A program made the translations under genes and the position numbers. The notes below the pieces were generated by a model that was given only the letters and a program-made list of their open reading frames with translations, did not search any database and was not told the DNA's origin. A DNA stretch of 64,000 nt from Pyrus communis. Lineage: Eukaryota; Streptophyta; Magnoliopsida; Rosales; Rosaceae. Below are positions 35,983 through 49,037 of this stretch, one piece after another. How positions within the stretch are numbered: the first letter of the stretch is position 1; every line of letters begins with the position of its first letter. Where the stretch lies: contig NC_084815.1 of NCBI RefSeq assembly GCF_963583255.1, positions 9,905,724 through 9,969,723 of the forward strand. Direction: 5' to 3'.

Positions 35983-36707
35983 TGATAGGAGCATATTCAT
36001 GCGACTTAAATGGCTTGTTCTCGTGCATTTACGTTATGTTTCTTTAGTTATTTTAGTCCTTTAAGCTATTTTCGTGTGTTTGTAGGTCCAAAGGGCTAAA
36101 GGAGCAAAAAGATGCATTTTGGAGACTTTTGGAGCACTTTTGGGCTAAGGATGGATAGCTTATGCTTGGCGCCAAAATGTTGGACGAAATTGAAGACCAA
36201 AGTGTTGGAACTTTGTTCCCTTTAGTTTTAGGACATTTAAACCTTTCCAATTCCCTTATGCCGTGCATCTCCACCTTTCTCCCAAAACCATACACATGCA
36301 TTCATTATTTATTCTCTCACATGCTCCCATTACTTATCATAATCACATATCATATCACTTATCATTCACCACTTATCATTCATCACTTATCATTCACCAC
36401 TTATCACTTATCATATCATTCACCACTTATCATTCATCAAACACATGCATTCACATGTTTTCACAATCTGCCATCATTCCAACCAAAACCGTGCACATGC
36501 TATCACCATGCATTCACATGCACTTGTTCCTCCATCATTCCATCCTTTAAAACATTGCACATGCACTTTAATCATTCAACACATGCATTCACTTCATCAT
36601 TGCAGCCACACATTCACGCACATGCTATCCCATTTCAGATTGCATTTCATTCATTTCACATGCATTCCATCCTTTAATTCACTCACACACACTCATAATC
36701 ATTCACA
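35983..36707 (+). repeat. 5' head of a family 1 LTR inside the D' LTR
   Basis: Begins exactly TGATAGGAGC, follows the family 1 LTR for about 270 bp, then a C-rich U3 with tatcattcacca repeats. It stops without the LTR end and rejoins the D' LTR at tttccag. The TATA box and U5 are absent. Confidence 0.75.
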
Positions 36708-36928
36708 TTTTCCAGAATTTGTACAAACAATTCACCTTTGCAGATTCCACTCACTTGTTGCAGCAAGGACACATGCATTTTGATTAAACAAACCACACAC
36801 TTGCAGACCCTGTCCATGCCGTGCGACCAACACCTCAGAAACCCATTCAATTCCAGCTCATTTGATGCTATTCCATCTCACTTGTGCAGATTGAGATCCA
36901 ATCTGAATGTTGGAGCCACATTCCCTTC

Positions 36929-36935
36929 TATAAAA
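36929..36935 (+). promoter_or_regulatory. TATA box of the D' LTR
   Basis: TATAAAA in cttctataaaacaag, the inverted counterpart of 34057-34063. Confidence 0.55.
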
Positions 36936-37957
36936 CAAGTCACACTTCACACATCAAGGGGTTCGGCATTCATTCCATCTTTATTCACCCATAGCCGCTC
37001 CATTTCACCCTATTCTCTGTCCATTCTCTGCCCATTTGTTCTCCCCTTTGCAGAAAACATACCAAGCGGATCTAATTCAGTTGCATCATACTTGGAGAAC
37101 CAACCCCGAAGGCCACTCCTCAAGGACTTCAAAATCAGTTTTGCTTCAAGGGTTTATTCTTATTAATTCTATGTTCATTCATGTTTTATATTTTTATGAT
37201 AAATCTTTTGTAAACATGAATTGTAACTAATCCTCCTCTAGGGATTCGATGTAACCTTGCAAAGTTTGCCATGTAATTAAGTTAGAATGCTCGGTTTTGT
37301 CTGTCTATTTCTTGTTTCATTCTCTGATTTAATGGTGACTTAGTGAGTTGATTTTAATGTTTGATCATCATTTGAATTAATCACTAAGTTGTGTAGCCAA
37401 GATTAAAACACACATCATGCATAATCTTGGTAGATATGTGAATGAATGAAGGGAAGGTTTAGCATACATCCTGCCGAGTTATTCCCTTTGGTTTTATGAA
37501 AGTTTCTTGTGCATTACATACTCTTGATTATGAACCAAAGTTGCACATCACAACTAGGTTCATGATTAGAGACATGTGATCAAATCCACACATCATATGG
37601 TTGGTCATGTCTAAGTGAAACAAACTCAAGAAATAGGTAGATGAATGAGTATAAACTAACTTAACAAACATGGACTTGGCTTAGCAATGGTGAAACCGAA
37701 TCCCTAGTTTCATCTCCATTGGTACTATCTCATTTTATTAATTGATGAGTCATTTATTTGTGTTTACTTCACTTCCTTATATTTTCAAGTTACAACAACA
37801 AATTTGCCTATTCTGTTTAGTTTGATTCATTTCATAGAGTTCTTGCAAAACAAGTGATTACATAGGTCCAATTAGTCCCTGTGGATTCGACACCCTTGCT
37901 TATGCCATTATACTAAATATATTCTAGCATTAGGAAGGAATAATACATCAACAAAAA

Positions 37958-37975
37958 TGGCGCCGTTGCCGGGGA
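37958..37975 (+). other. Primer-binding site of element D' (tRNA-Asp)
   Basis: TGGCGCCGTTGCCGGGGA, four bases after the LTR end at 37953. The leader continues to 38388 with a run of 10 C and no gene. Confidence 0.88.
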
Positions 37976-38388
37976 CTGATTTTAGTCCCTTGTAATTGCT
38001 TGTTTGCTTGTTTGCTATTTTGATTAGTGTCAAGGTTCATAACTTGTCGAATTGATAACTGGAAGTTGGTTTAAGTTGCATATATTTCGTGAGTAGAGAG
38101 GAATCCCTTAGCCATTCCATTATCCATTGGTTTACATCAATTTGCTTTACAATCTGTTTTCTTTACAATATGTCCATTTAATTAAATTTCGTCCAAATAC
38201 AAATCCCCCCCCCCATATTTTGTTAAGTCTTAAGCTTAGAATCTGTCTTATCTTGTGTTTTGAAGCATTTTGAGTCAAGCCCAAACCTAATTTTCGTCCA
38301 AAGTTGAGTTTAGTGTCAAAACTGCCCAGTTTGTGTTTTTAGGCAATTTTGAGAGTTTTTAGCTTGTTTTGAGTCTTGTGAATCTGTT

Positions 38389-38791
38389 TTGAGTCCTTTG
38401 AGTCCTTTCAACCGTGAGGAAGAGGAAGGGAATTCGCCTAGTTCAACAAGTAAAGAATCTGAGCAATTTAATTGGGAAAGAGAAGAAGAGACGGCGGGCA
38501 ACGAAGATGAACTTCGAGCTTTGGAGGACTTTGCTCAACCAATCATACCAAATTCACCTTCATGCATCTTGCTGCCCACAGAAGCTAGAAACCATGATCT
38601 CAAATCTTCGCATTTCCATATGTTTCCTTCATTTTATGGCTTACCTAATGAAGACCCTTTAGCTCATATTAAAGAGTTTTACAATGTTGTGAGTGGTTTA
38701 CCTTTGCAGGGAGTAAGTGAAGCAAATTTGAGGATGAGGGTGTTTCCTTACACCTTGAAAGATAAGGCCAATAGTTGGTTGATGACTCTAA
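38389..38791 (+). pseudogene. gag fragment of element D'
   Basis: 134 codons identical to D gag except Asn for Lys in TLKDKANSW. It shares the same leader-gag fusion (MSPLSPFNREEEE), so the deletion predates or accompanied the duplication. The frame is broken at 38791 by the H LTR and reads 22 chance codons to a stop. Confidence 0.88.
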
Positions 38792-41252
38792 TGATAGGAG
38801 CATATTTAGGCGACTTACTTAGCTTGTTTTCGTGCATTTATATTGTTAATTCATAGTTGTTTTAGTTGTTTAAGCCATTTTCGTGTGTTTTTAGGTTCAT
38901 ATGGCTAAGGAAGCAAAAAGATGCATTTTGGAGCATTTTGGAGCAAAATTGGACTTGGAATGGATAGCTTATGTTTGGAGCAAAAGGAAGGGCTTTGTGA
39001 CCTGATTTGCAAGCTGTGAAAACAAGAAAAAAAACGCTCAAAACACATGCCATATGTGGAAATACCATTTACATCAGATTTGAGCCATTTAACTTACCTT
39101 AAATACTTACCTTGTTTGTCATCCTCTCAGCCATATTTTAAAGTAATGAAAACCTGATTTGGAGGTGGAAAATGAGGAAACAAAGTTCAAAACAAATGCC
39201 ATTCTCTTTGAATCAGATTCTAGCCTTTTATACACACTTCATTCCAGCCACTCCACATGCATTTCCAACCCACATGCACCTTTAATCATTCAACCATGCA
39301 GCCACACATTCACCCACATGCATTTCCACCCACATGCTCTCCCAATTCATCATTGCAGCCACATATCCATCCCACTTCATCATTTCAGTCACCAAAACAC
39401 CCACATGCATTCCTAATCACCCTTCCACACAACTTGCCTTCATTCATTCAGAAAATACATCCCTTGCCGTGGCTTTCCACCATTCCACACCATCATTTCA
39501 GAACATGCACTTCCCCCTTTCTTTAATCCATTGCAGCCACATGCACTCCCATTCTTTAATCCAATTCAGCCACTTAATCATTCAAATTCCCACTCCAGAT
39601 TTTCAGCCATCCCAATTCATCATTGCACATCAACATATTTCAGCACACTCCACATGCATTTCCACAATCACATTCCCTTCATCATTGCACCACAAATCAG
39701 CCACACATTCACCCACATGCACCATTTCATTTCTGTCAAAGCACATGCACTCCCACCCTTTAATCACATGCACAAATCAGCCACATGCATCTCCCATCAC
39801 CATTTCAGATTTCCACCAAGTTCCTAGCTGTCATGTTCCCCCCATTTCACCTATAAATAAGCATCCATTGCATTCATTCTCATTCACTCTTCCATATTCA
39901 GAAAACCATCTCATATACACATCCATTCACGCCAGAAATTCATGCTCTCTCTCTAACACAGCCATACTTCACCATTCTTCATATTTTCTGCCCAAAAACA
40001 CTCCTTGCCTTCCCCTACATCCATCCCTACCCTAAACACATCATTCTACATCATCCATAACCCCCAAAACTCACCAAAACCCCTTGTGCTGCAGCAACTA
40101 AAGGAGAAGAGGCCTAAACGTTCATACAATTCAAGATTGAGTTGTTGGGATTTTTAGGTGTTCTTCGTTCTTGTTTTCAATGTTTACCTTGTTATTACTA
40201 TCTAAGTTTGTTGTAATCATGAGTGGCTAAACCCCTAATTAGTTAGGGGAAAATTTGAAGCCATGAACATGTTTGAAATATGAATTGATTTCTTCCAATT
40301 GTGATTTGTTAAGTTATGATTGCAATTCAATTATCATGTTTATTAAAAACTTGTTTTTGTATGTTGATTAGGGATGCATACTTAGTCTTCATGCATAAAC
40401 TCGATGCTAGTTTATAAACGAGTTTCACCTAATCGTCACAAGTTTATAAACATGAGTAGTGAAGGTTGTTAGTCACAACCGCGTTAATTGAATTCTTGGC
40501 AAGAGTATCATGCATTCATAGTTACAATTGCCTCGTCAACACTTATAATTCTCATAGAGCATAATGATCTCTCATTGTATCTCTTCTATGCATTCATGTT
40601 GAGAACCATTGGAGAATGATTTGAATTGTCGCATGCATCATCCAATTCAATAACATAAGGAAAATTTGAGAGTTAATTAGTGTATCACGGTTAACTTGGG
40701 GTGTTGAGCATCATAGATAATGAAAAGCAATTGGAGAATCGATTCATATATAAATGTGTCATGTGTGGAGAATGGACCTCTAACTAATCCATCCATCATC
40801 TTGTTTCTCAAATCCGTTTATACAATCTGCCTAGTTTATTAACTTGTTTTATTTAATTTAATTTCGTCAAAACCTTAATCCCCCTTTACTTTAGTGTCCA
40901 ACTTAGTTAGAAAGTGTCTTAGTTTGTGTTTTTAAGTGTTTTGATTTAATTTGTTACACAAATTCGTCCAAATTCACCAAAGTGTCCAAAACTGCCAAGA
41001 AAGTGTTTTTAAGGCAGTTTCGAGTGTTTTGGGTGATGTTTGAGTCTTTTGGTTTGTTTTAGTGTTTTAAAGTTTAGTTTTGCATTCTTTGAGTCTAGTA
41101 AGTGTTTTATATTGTGTTCTTACGTTTTTGAGTCAATTTCACATTGATTAGCATCCCTAGTTAATCCCCAGTCTAGAACGATCCCTATTTGCTCATTTAC
41201 TACAATTGTCATCCATAGGGTTTAATTTGTGTGTTTAACTATTTTCGCATCA
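38792..41252 (+). repeat. 5' LTR of element H
   Basis: Begins TGATAGGAGC and ends TTTCGCATCA; 2461 bp. C-rich, G-poor U3 with many cacatgca and cattcattc words, TATA box TATAAATA at 39852-39859, and only one copy of the R/U5 block that is duplicated in A and F. Confidence 0.9.
39852..39859 (+). promoter_or_regulatory. TATA box of the element H LTR
   Basis: TATAAATA in ttcacctataaataagc. The solo LTR has the same context at 52207. Confidence 0.65.
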
Positions 41253-41257
41253 AATTT

Positions 41258-41275
41258 TGGCGCCGTTGCCGGGGA
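41258..41275 (+). other. Primer-binding site of element H (tRNA-Asp)
   Basis: Perfect 18-base match, five bases after the LTR end. Confidence 0.88.
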
Positions 41276-41376
41276 TTAGCAAAATTGCTGATCCCTTGTG
41301 TTTTTGCCGTATGTTTTTAGTGTAATTTACCTAGTTTTCTTATTTTGTTTTGTTTTCTTGGTTTAGGTACTAGTGC

Positions 41377-44300
41377 ATGACGCGGAGTTCTCAAACTGTG
41401 CATGCACATATCTTGGACTTTAACGACGATTTTGAACGTGATTTGAGAAGAAAGAGGAGGCATCCCGAACCTAGTGAACCTAGTTCAAGTTCAGAGGCCG
41501 AATCTGAGTTTGAAAGTGTGGAAGAAGAAGTTATGGCAGCGGACAATCAGACCATTAAAGAGCTTTCGGCCTCGGGATTGACCAATGCCGCACCATTATG
41601 CATTCAATACCCCGCGGCTGCCCAAGGCAAGACCGATGAATTCGAGTTGAAGTCAAGCTTGTTGCACCACATTCCGAAATACCATGGGCTTTCCATGGAA
41701 GATCCCAACAAGCATCTCAAGGAGTTCGAGGTTGTTTGTTCGAGCATGACACCCATAAATGTCGATGGGAACATTCTAATGATGAAAGCTTTTCCATTCT
41801 CTCTTGTGGAAAAGGCTAAGGATTGGCTTTATGAATTGGCACCCGGGACCGTTACTTCTTGGGAGAGCATGAAGAGAGCATTCTTGGAGAAGTTCTTCCC
41901 TACTTCAAGAGTCATTCTCTTGAGGAAGAAAATTAGCGGAATCCAACAAAGTCAAGGAGAATCTTTTCCGGCATACTACGAGCGTTTTAAAGCCCTTGTT
42001 GCATCGTGTCCTCAACATCAAATGAAGGAGGAGCTTCTCCTTCAATATTTCTATGAGGGCCTTCTTCCCATTGAAAGGCAAATGCTCGATGCTTCGGCGG
42101 GAGGTGCATTGGTGGACAAAACTCCTATGTCGGCCAAGACCCTAATTGCAAACCGTGCTCTAAATGCACAACAATATGAAGGACTTGGGCAAAGGGAGCC
42201 CCCACGGCAACACTTGAATGAGGTAAGTTCTCAATCCGATATTCAATCTCAGATAGCTAATCTTACTTCTATTGTGTCTCAGATGGCCGAAGGAATGAAG
42301 ATACAAGGACCGATTGTATGTGGTGTATGTTCTATCCAAGGACACCCTTCGGAAAAATGCCCTCAATTGATTGAGAATGGGGGATGGGAGAGTGCAAATG
42401 CCATTGGATTTCCGAGCCACAATCAACCAAGGAATGATCCATATTCCAACACATACAATCCGGGTTGGAGAGACCATCCAAACTTCAAGTGGAGGGAACC
42501 TCAACAACCTCAACAACAAGGAGGCTTTAGACAACAACCCCCGGGGTTCTACACCAAGCCATTCGGCCCCAATCCAAACCAAGCACAACCTGCCCAAAAC
42601 AATCAAGGTACGTCGTTGGGCAATGAAACACTTCTTAAATTACTTACCAATTTGTCTCAGGGACAAGAGGATGAAACCAAAGCCATGCAAAACCAAGACA
42701 AAAGGGTGGATCACTTGGAGAAACAAATTGGGCAGATTGCGGAATTTGTAGGACAATTCCGAGACAAAGGCAAGCTCCCTAGCTCAACCATTGTCAATCC
42801 AAGGGGAGGGTGCGAATCTGCCAAGGCAATCATGTTGAGAAGTGGTAAGGAGGTCGGAACCACCTCAAGGCCATCCAAAACAAGTCAAGAAGAGGACATG
42901 TTGCCGCAGCCTCCTATTGTGCCAAAACCGTCCAACACGCCTAAGGTAAGTCCAAATTCGACTTTGTCAAGTTCTATTCCACTAAACGTGCCCTTTCCTG
43001 GCAGGTTTAGGCAACAAAGAAGGAGGAGCATGAGAAGGACATTCTTGAGACGTTTAGGAAAGTTCAAGTCAATATCCCGCTCCTAGATGCCATAAAGCAA
43101 GTGCCCAAATACGCTAAGTTCTTGAAGGAATTGTGCACTACAAGGAAGAGGGCGTCACATAAAGAGGTAGTAAGGGTAAGTGAGAACGTTTCCGCTGTTC
43201 TACAAAGAAAGTTACCACCAAAGTGCAAAGATCCAGGTAGCTTTACAATCCCTTGTATTATTGGTCAAACTAAGTTCGAACATGCTATGTTAGACTTAGG
43301 AGCTTCAATTAACGTCATGCCATACTCTATTTATGCTTCAATGAACCTTGGCGAATTAAAAAATGATGGTGTGGTTATTCAGTTGGCCGATAGATCTAAT
43401 GCCTATCCAAAGGGCGTATTGGAAGATGTCTTAGTGCAGGTGAATGATTTGATCTTCCCGGCAGATTTCTATGTCCTTGAAATGGAGGAAACCACCCATG
43501 CTCCATCCTTGCCGATTCTTCTTGGGAGGCCATTCATGAAGACGGCCCGACTAAGATAGACGTGTTTAAAGGCACTTTAACAATGGAATTCGATGGGGAA
43601 GTGATTGATTTTAATATTTCTGAAACTATGAGATTTCCTAATGATGATCACTCATGTTTCTCTATTGATATTCTTGATTCTTTGGCGCAGGCACACCTTG
43701 ATCAATTACATGGCGATGCACTTGAAACAGTCATTACAAATGGCATCGAAATGAAGGATCACATGGATGTCACCATAACAAACCACGGCACACAATTGAA
43801 CACCCATGCCGTGGCCTTTGATGAAGATGTAATTGAGACCGTGGCAGCCCTAGAGTCATTGCCACGGCTCCAAGGTAAGTTCCCTAGTTCAATTTCAATC
43901 CCAATTTCGACTGATAAGTTGCTTCCTTCTATAGAACAACCACCTACACTCGAGCTCAAACCGTTGCCAAATCACTTGAAGTATGTGGTTTTGGGCGAGC
44001 AAGACACATTGCCCGTCATTATAGCTTCATCACTCACGGCACAAGAGGAGGAGAAGTTGGTGAGGGTTCTCAAAGAGCACAAGACGGCAATAGGGTGGAC
44101 TTTGGCCGACATCAAGGGTATAAGTCCTACCACGTGCATGCATCGAATTCTCATGGAAGAAGGCGCCAAACCATCAAGGGAAGCCCAACGTCGACTCAAC
44201 CCACCAATGATGGAAGTAGTGAAGAAGGAAATCATCAAATTGCTTGATTGTGGCGTCATCTATCCCATCTCGGATAGTTGTTGGGTTTCACCGGTCCAAG

Positions 44301-45395
44301 TGGTTCCCAAGAAGTCCGGAGTCACGGTGGTGAAAAATGAAGAAGATGAACTTGTGCCTACACGCATTCAAACCGGTTGGAGGGTGTGCATTGACTATAG
44401 GAAGCTAAATGCAGCAACAAGGAAAGATCACTTCCCTTTGCCATTCATCGATCAAATGCTTGAAAGGTTAGCCGGTCATTCTTTTTATTGCTTTCTTGAT
44501 GGTTATTCGGGATATAATCAAATTGTCATAGCGCCGGATGATCAAGAAAAGACCACCTTTACTTGTCCATTTGGTACTTTTGCATATCGTCGTATGCCAT
44601 TTGGTTTATGCAATGCACCGGCCACTTTCCAACGATGCATGGTAAGTATCTTCTCTGATTATGTTGAAAAGATAATTGAAGTATTTATGGACGATTTTAG
44701 TGTGTTTGGAGACTCATTTGATGCTTGTTTGCATAATCTCACTTTAATCTTGAAAAGATGCATGGAAACTAACCTTGTTTTGAATTGGGAAAAATGTCAT
44801 TTTATGGTTAAACAAGGTATAGTTTTGGGTCATATCATCTCTGAAAAAGGAATTGAAGTTGATAAGTCTAAAATAGATCTTGTACGTCACTTACCCTCTC
44901 CTACTTCGGTTAGAGAGGTCCGTTCTTTTCTTGGCCATGCAGGATTCTATAGGCGATTTATCAAGGATTTTTCTAAGATTACACAACCACTATGCCGTCT
45001 CCTACAAAAAGAAGTGGCGTTTGAATTCACTAAGGAGTGCACGGCATCATTCAACCAACTCAAGGAGTTGTTGACCACGGCACCCATTATTGTTCCCCCG
45101 GATTGGAGCCTCCTGTTCGAGCTTATGTGTGATGCGTCCGACTATGCTTTAGGAGCAGTTGTAGGACAAAGAAAGGACAAGAGGCCGCATGTCATCTACT
45201 ACGCCTCACGGACGTTGAATGATGCTCAACTTAATTATTCCACAACCGAAAAAGAACTCTTGGCTATTGTATTTGCATTAGATAAGTTTAGATCATATCT
45301 TCTTGGTACTAAAGTAATTGTTTTCACTGACCATGCAGCCTTGAAGTATCTTCTCACCAAAAAGGAGGCTAAGCCAAGACTCATTCGTTGGATGC
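41377..45395 (+). pseudogene. gag-pol of element H: two single-base frameshifts, truncated
   Basis: Starts MTRSSQTVHA, homologous to A and F. Gag has the knuckle [14 protein letters not shown]. The frame shifts by one base near 43015-43025, just before the conserved [10 protein letters not shown] region, and again at about 43551 after RPFMKTAR. Both are consistent with single-base deletions, since the open frames step from 41377 to 43101 to 43562 in that order. Protease DLGAS, reverse transcriptase CIDYRKLN and FMDD, and RNase [10 protein letters not shown] are all present. The coding sequence ends at KPRLIRWM, where the F LTR begins; integrase is absent. An inactive older copy. Confidence 0.9.
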
Positions 45396-47703
45396 TGATG
45401 CGAGATTTACTTGACACTCAAATTAAACCCTCGTTTGACAATTGTAGTAGAATGGACAGGTGAGGGATCGTTCTAGACCGGGGATTAGGAGGGCTTGCTA
45501 AAACCTTCTAAATTGACTTAAAAACATAAAAACTAAATTAAAATACTCTTAACAAGACTACTATGACTCAGAATGGCTTTGAAAAAACTCAAATTGTCTA
45601 AAACAATCAAATTGACTCAAATAGAAGCTAGAACTTGATTTAGACGAATTTGCAAGTGTTTATGACTCCAAAAGCTTAAAGATACAAAAATAAAACAAAA
45701 ACGAATGATTAAGACTTAACAAAATAGGGGGGGGGGAAATTGTGGTTGGACGCTATTAAATTAAATGGACATAATATAATTAAAGGCAAAATGTAAATAT
45801 GAATGTGATGAAAAATATGGATGATGGAATAGCTAAGGGGTTCTTCTCCACACATGTTACACTTGCAATACAAGATTGATTTTCGGTTGGTCTTTCGATA
45901 AATTATGAAACTCAATGCTCCAAGTTAATTAGGTCCGCTTACATTAACTTTCAGATTTCCCTAGATTCGTTGGATTGAATGGAATACGCATTACAACCAA
46001 TTTATTCTTAATCAAAGTCCCTAACTATGGAATACGCATGATAGAGACATTCAACAAAGATCATTAAGTTCAACGGAAATCATAAACATTGACGAGGCAT
46101 TCGTTACTATGGAATACGCATGAAACTTATGCCAAGAATTCGTTTAACGCGATTGTTTATAAGCAACCTCCACTACTTGTGAATATAAGTTCGTAACTAT
46201 TAGGTGAAACTCACTTATATTCTAGCGTCATATTCATTCAAACGGTTAAACAAATTGAATCCACAACTTATAAAATTCCAACCAAAAGTAATCAATTCAT
46301 ATTGCAAGCATAAACATGTATTTTGAATCACCCCCTAGCTAAAGGGGGTTTAGTTCCTCATAACTTTGAAATCAAAGAAACACCTAAACATTCCAACAAC
46401 TCAAACGTGAATTGTACGAACGTTTAGGCACTCTTCTCTTCCATTCTCATACGTACAAAACAAAGAGAATTAAATTTAAACTTTGAAATCAAAGAAACAC
46501 CTAAACATTCCAACAACTCAAACTTGAATTGTATGAACGTTTAGGCACTCTTTTCTTCCTCGTTGTTGTAGCACAAGGTCTAAGGTGAGCTTTGGGGATT
46601 ATGTGAAGTGTTTTGGAGGGATGGGAAGTGGTTGGATAGTGGCTGCAATGAAGGAGAAAAACTGCACAGAAAATGGAAGGGGAATTGCGGCAATGGATGT
46701 GTATTTGTGTTGTGTGAAGTGTTGTGAATGGAAATATGAGATATGAATTGAATGAATCAATGCAAGGGTATTTATAGGAGTAGTGGAGGGAACATATGGC
46801 TGTTTGTTTAAGATGCAAGTGGCTAATTAATGATGGAAAAGTATGTGATTGAATTAAAGGATGCAAAGTGAATGAATCATGAATCATTGTGGATGAAAGG
46901 TGGAAGTGCATGTGTTGATGACTAGGTTAGTGGGTGGAAATCTGAAAATGGCATATAGGAATGGGAGCTCACGGTTTGAATGTGTAAAGTGTGTGTGAAT
47001 GCATGTGAAGATGCAATAAATAATGCATGTAGGGTTAGGAAATAATGAAGAAATGCATGTGAGATGTTTGGAAAGGAAATGGGAACCCACGGCAATGAAG
47101 TTGTTTTGTGTTGTGAATTATGATGAATGCATGTGAGTTAAAGAGGGAGAATGTGGTGAAATGATGAAGTAGGAAGGTGGAAATGCATGTGAGATGTTTG
47201 GAAAGGAATAAAGAATGAATGGTGGAAATGTGAGTGAATGATGTGCATGTGTGAGAATGCATGTGGAATTAAGAGGAGTATGGAAGTGAAATAAATGAAT
47301 GATATGTTAAGTGATAAGTGAATGATATGTGGTGAGTGATAAGTGAATGGTTTGATAAGTGATAAATGAATTAGTTTAAAGGGCTAGGGTTTAAGTACAT
47401 AGAATGGGCCTAAAATAGGTTGGTTTGTATGGCATAATGTGTTTGATTGGGCTAGAGCCATTGTTTTGTGTCTTCAAGTGCATACAAGGCCTTCAAATTC
47501 GTCCATCCTCTTGGCTCCATGGATAAGCTATCCAATCCATGCCCAAAAATGCTCCAAATGGCCTCAAAATGCACTTTCTTGCTCCCTAGGCCCTTAGAAC
47601 CTGAAAACACACAAAAGAAGCATAAAGGACTAAAATAACGAGAGAAACATAACGTAAATGCACGAGAACAAGCCATTTAAGTCGCATGAATATGCTCCTA
47701 TCA
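45396..47703 (-). repeat. 3' LTR of element F
   Basis: Minus strand starts TGATAGGAGC at 47703 and ends TCTCGCATCA at 45396; 2308 bp. TATA box at 46769-46776 (minus). It contains the duplicated R/U5 block (about 46375-46560). The U3 repeat block is shorter than in A, which accounts for much of the length difference. Confidence 0.92.
46769..46776 (-). promoter_or_regulatory. TATA box of the element F 3' LTR
   Basis: TATAAATA on the minus strand in the same context as the A 5' LTR (cctataaatacc). Confidence 0.65.
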
Positions 47704-47718
47704 AATACCCCCACACTT
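47704..47718 (-). other. Polypurine tract of element F
   Basis: On the minus strand aagtgtgggggtatt, identical to that of A, next to the LTR start. The word gctagtcctcgagcaaa follows at about 47722-47740. Confidence 0.85.
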
Positions 47719-48468
47719 AGCTTTTGCTAGTCCTCGAGCAAAACAGAATAAAAACAAATAAACAAAACGACACTAAACACGTAAAACACAACCTAAACCT
47801 TCCAACAACCGTCTTAGGGATTTCCAATGCACATGACAAGTTAAAAATCATCATTCTCACAGATTTTAGTCATCTTCACATTTAAGTACATTCTTAATCA
47901 TAGTCACCATATACTAGTTCACAATTAAGCATTTAAAACCATGTTTTGAATGTAGTAACATGCCTTAGAGAATTTGCTCAATTCCTTTCAAGATATGCAC
48001 TCAATTTTTACTCAGATTTTCTAACTACACACCCTAATCTAGTCATATGTGAGAAGATTGATGTAAACATGAAAACGACACTCACATATATGTATCACAA
48101 AGAACGCAAATTCTGGAGTTAATAATCAAGTTTAGATATGATCTCATGAATGGAATGCTACTACTTAGACGCGAGAACCAGTGACACCATAAGCTCATAC
48201 CAAGTTCAAACTCCACAAATTGAAATACACAACACTCAAGATAGAAGTCAAGGGTTGTAACGGGGCTTGGGGTATGTGGATAACAAAGAAGGGATATGGA
48301 AAACAAAGGTTCTTAAAGAAATAGTGAGCAAAGCATTTTAATCAACTTAGAATTCACTTTTGAATGAAAACTCAACTTTTGAACAAAAAGGGAGAATTTA
48401 GACAATTTACGCCCAGAATTGGTGTTTTGGAACCTTTCTTCAATCACTTATTCTTTTCTCTTTTTTTT

Positions 48469-48502
<34 letters not shown>

Positions 48503-49004
48503 AATCTCAAAACAAAAACACTTAAACATTCTCTCCCCCACACTTATTTTCTTTCATAATGTAACTCAAAAGGAATTCAATTAAGTCATGCTCACTATCT
48601 TTTAAGAACAAGGGTAAGGACGGTCATATTCTAGGTTAGGTGAAGATAAAGTGGGTTAACAAAGAACATGGGTTAACATGGCTCAACGGGGGTAAAACTT
48701 ACAACATATACGAAATATGGGAAGCGAGGCTATTTGGCTATGGTGGCAACTACACAACTTCATCTTGATATATGTTATGCAAATCAATAACATGCTTTGA
48801 ATGAAATGGGCATGAGTTCTAGCATTTGGAACTATATGATGAAACGCCTTCTAAGTAGTAACCAAGCAAAGAATAATGAGATCATGCAACGATTTTAGAA
48901 AACAAGAAATCACAGATTATACTCTCCAAAGAACGTTATAGGCTCAAGTCTCTCAGGGTTGTAGCATTTGTTTGAGTTCCTTCCTTCAGGCATGTTACAA
49001 AAAC

Positions 49005-49037
<33 letters not shown>

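Larger units (their letters stand above)
35710..38791 (+). mobile_element. Element D': rearranged family 2 element, inverted partner of D
   Basis: LTR pieces 35710-35982 and 36708-37953, primer-binding site 37958-37975, leader, and the first part of gag to 38791, where H is inserted. The first 140 or so bases of the LTR are missing, and about 55 bases in the LTR are replaced by a family 1 LTR head. Confidence 0.82.
35710..38791 (+). repeat. Right arm of the 2.4-kb inverted repeat (D' arm)
   Basis: Inverted partner of 32198-34606, interrupted by the family 1 LTR head at 35983-36707. The spacer between the arms is about 1.1 kb. Confidence 0.8.
38792..45395 (+). mobile_element. Element H: diverged family 1 retrotransposon, 5' LTR to RNase H
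   Basis: LTR 38792-41252, primer-binding site 41258-41275, gag-pol 41377-45395. Cut in RNase H by the element F LTR. It inserted into D' gag after tctaa. Its sequence is clearly separate from A and F, so it is another subfamily. Confidence 0.88.

Noticed and set aside
39159..40035. Overlapping frames of 85-233 codons in the H LTR
   Set aside because: The same low-complexity U3 composition as in A; no domain and no conservation beyond the LTR.
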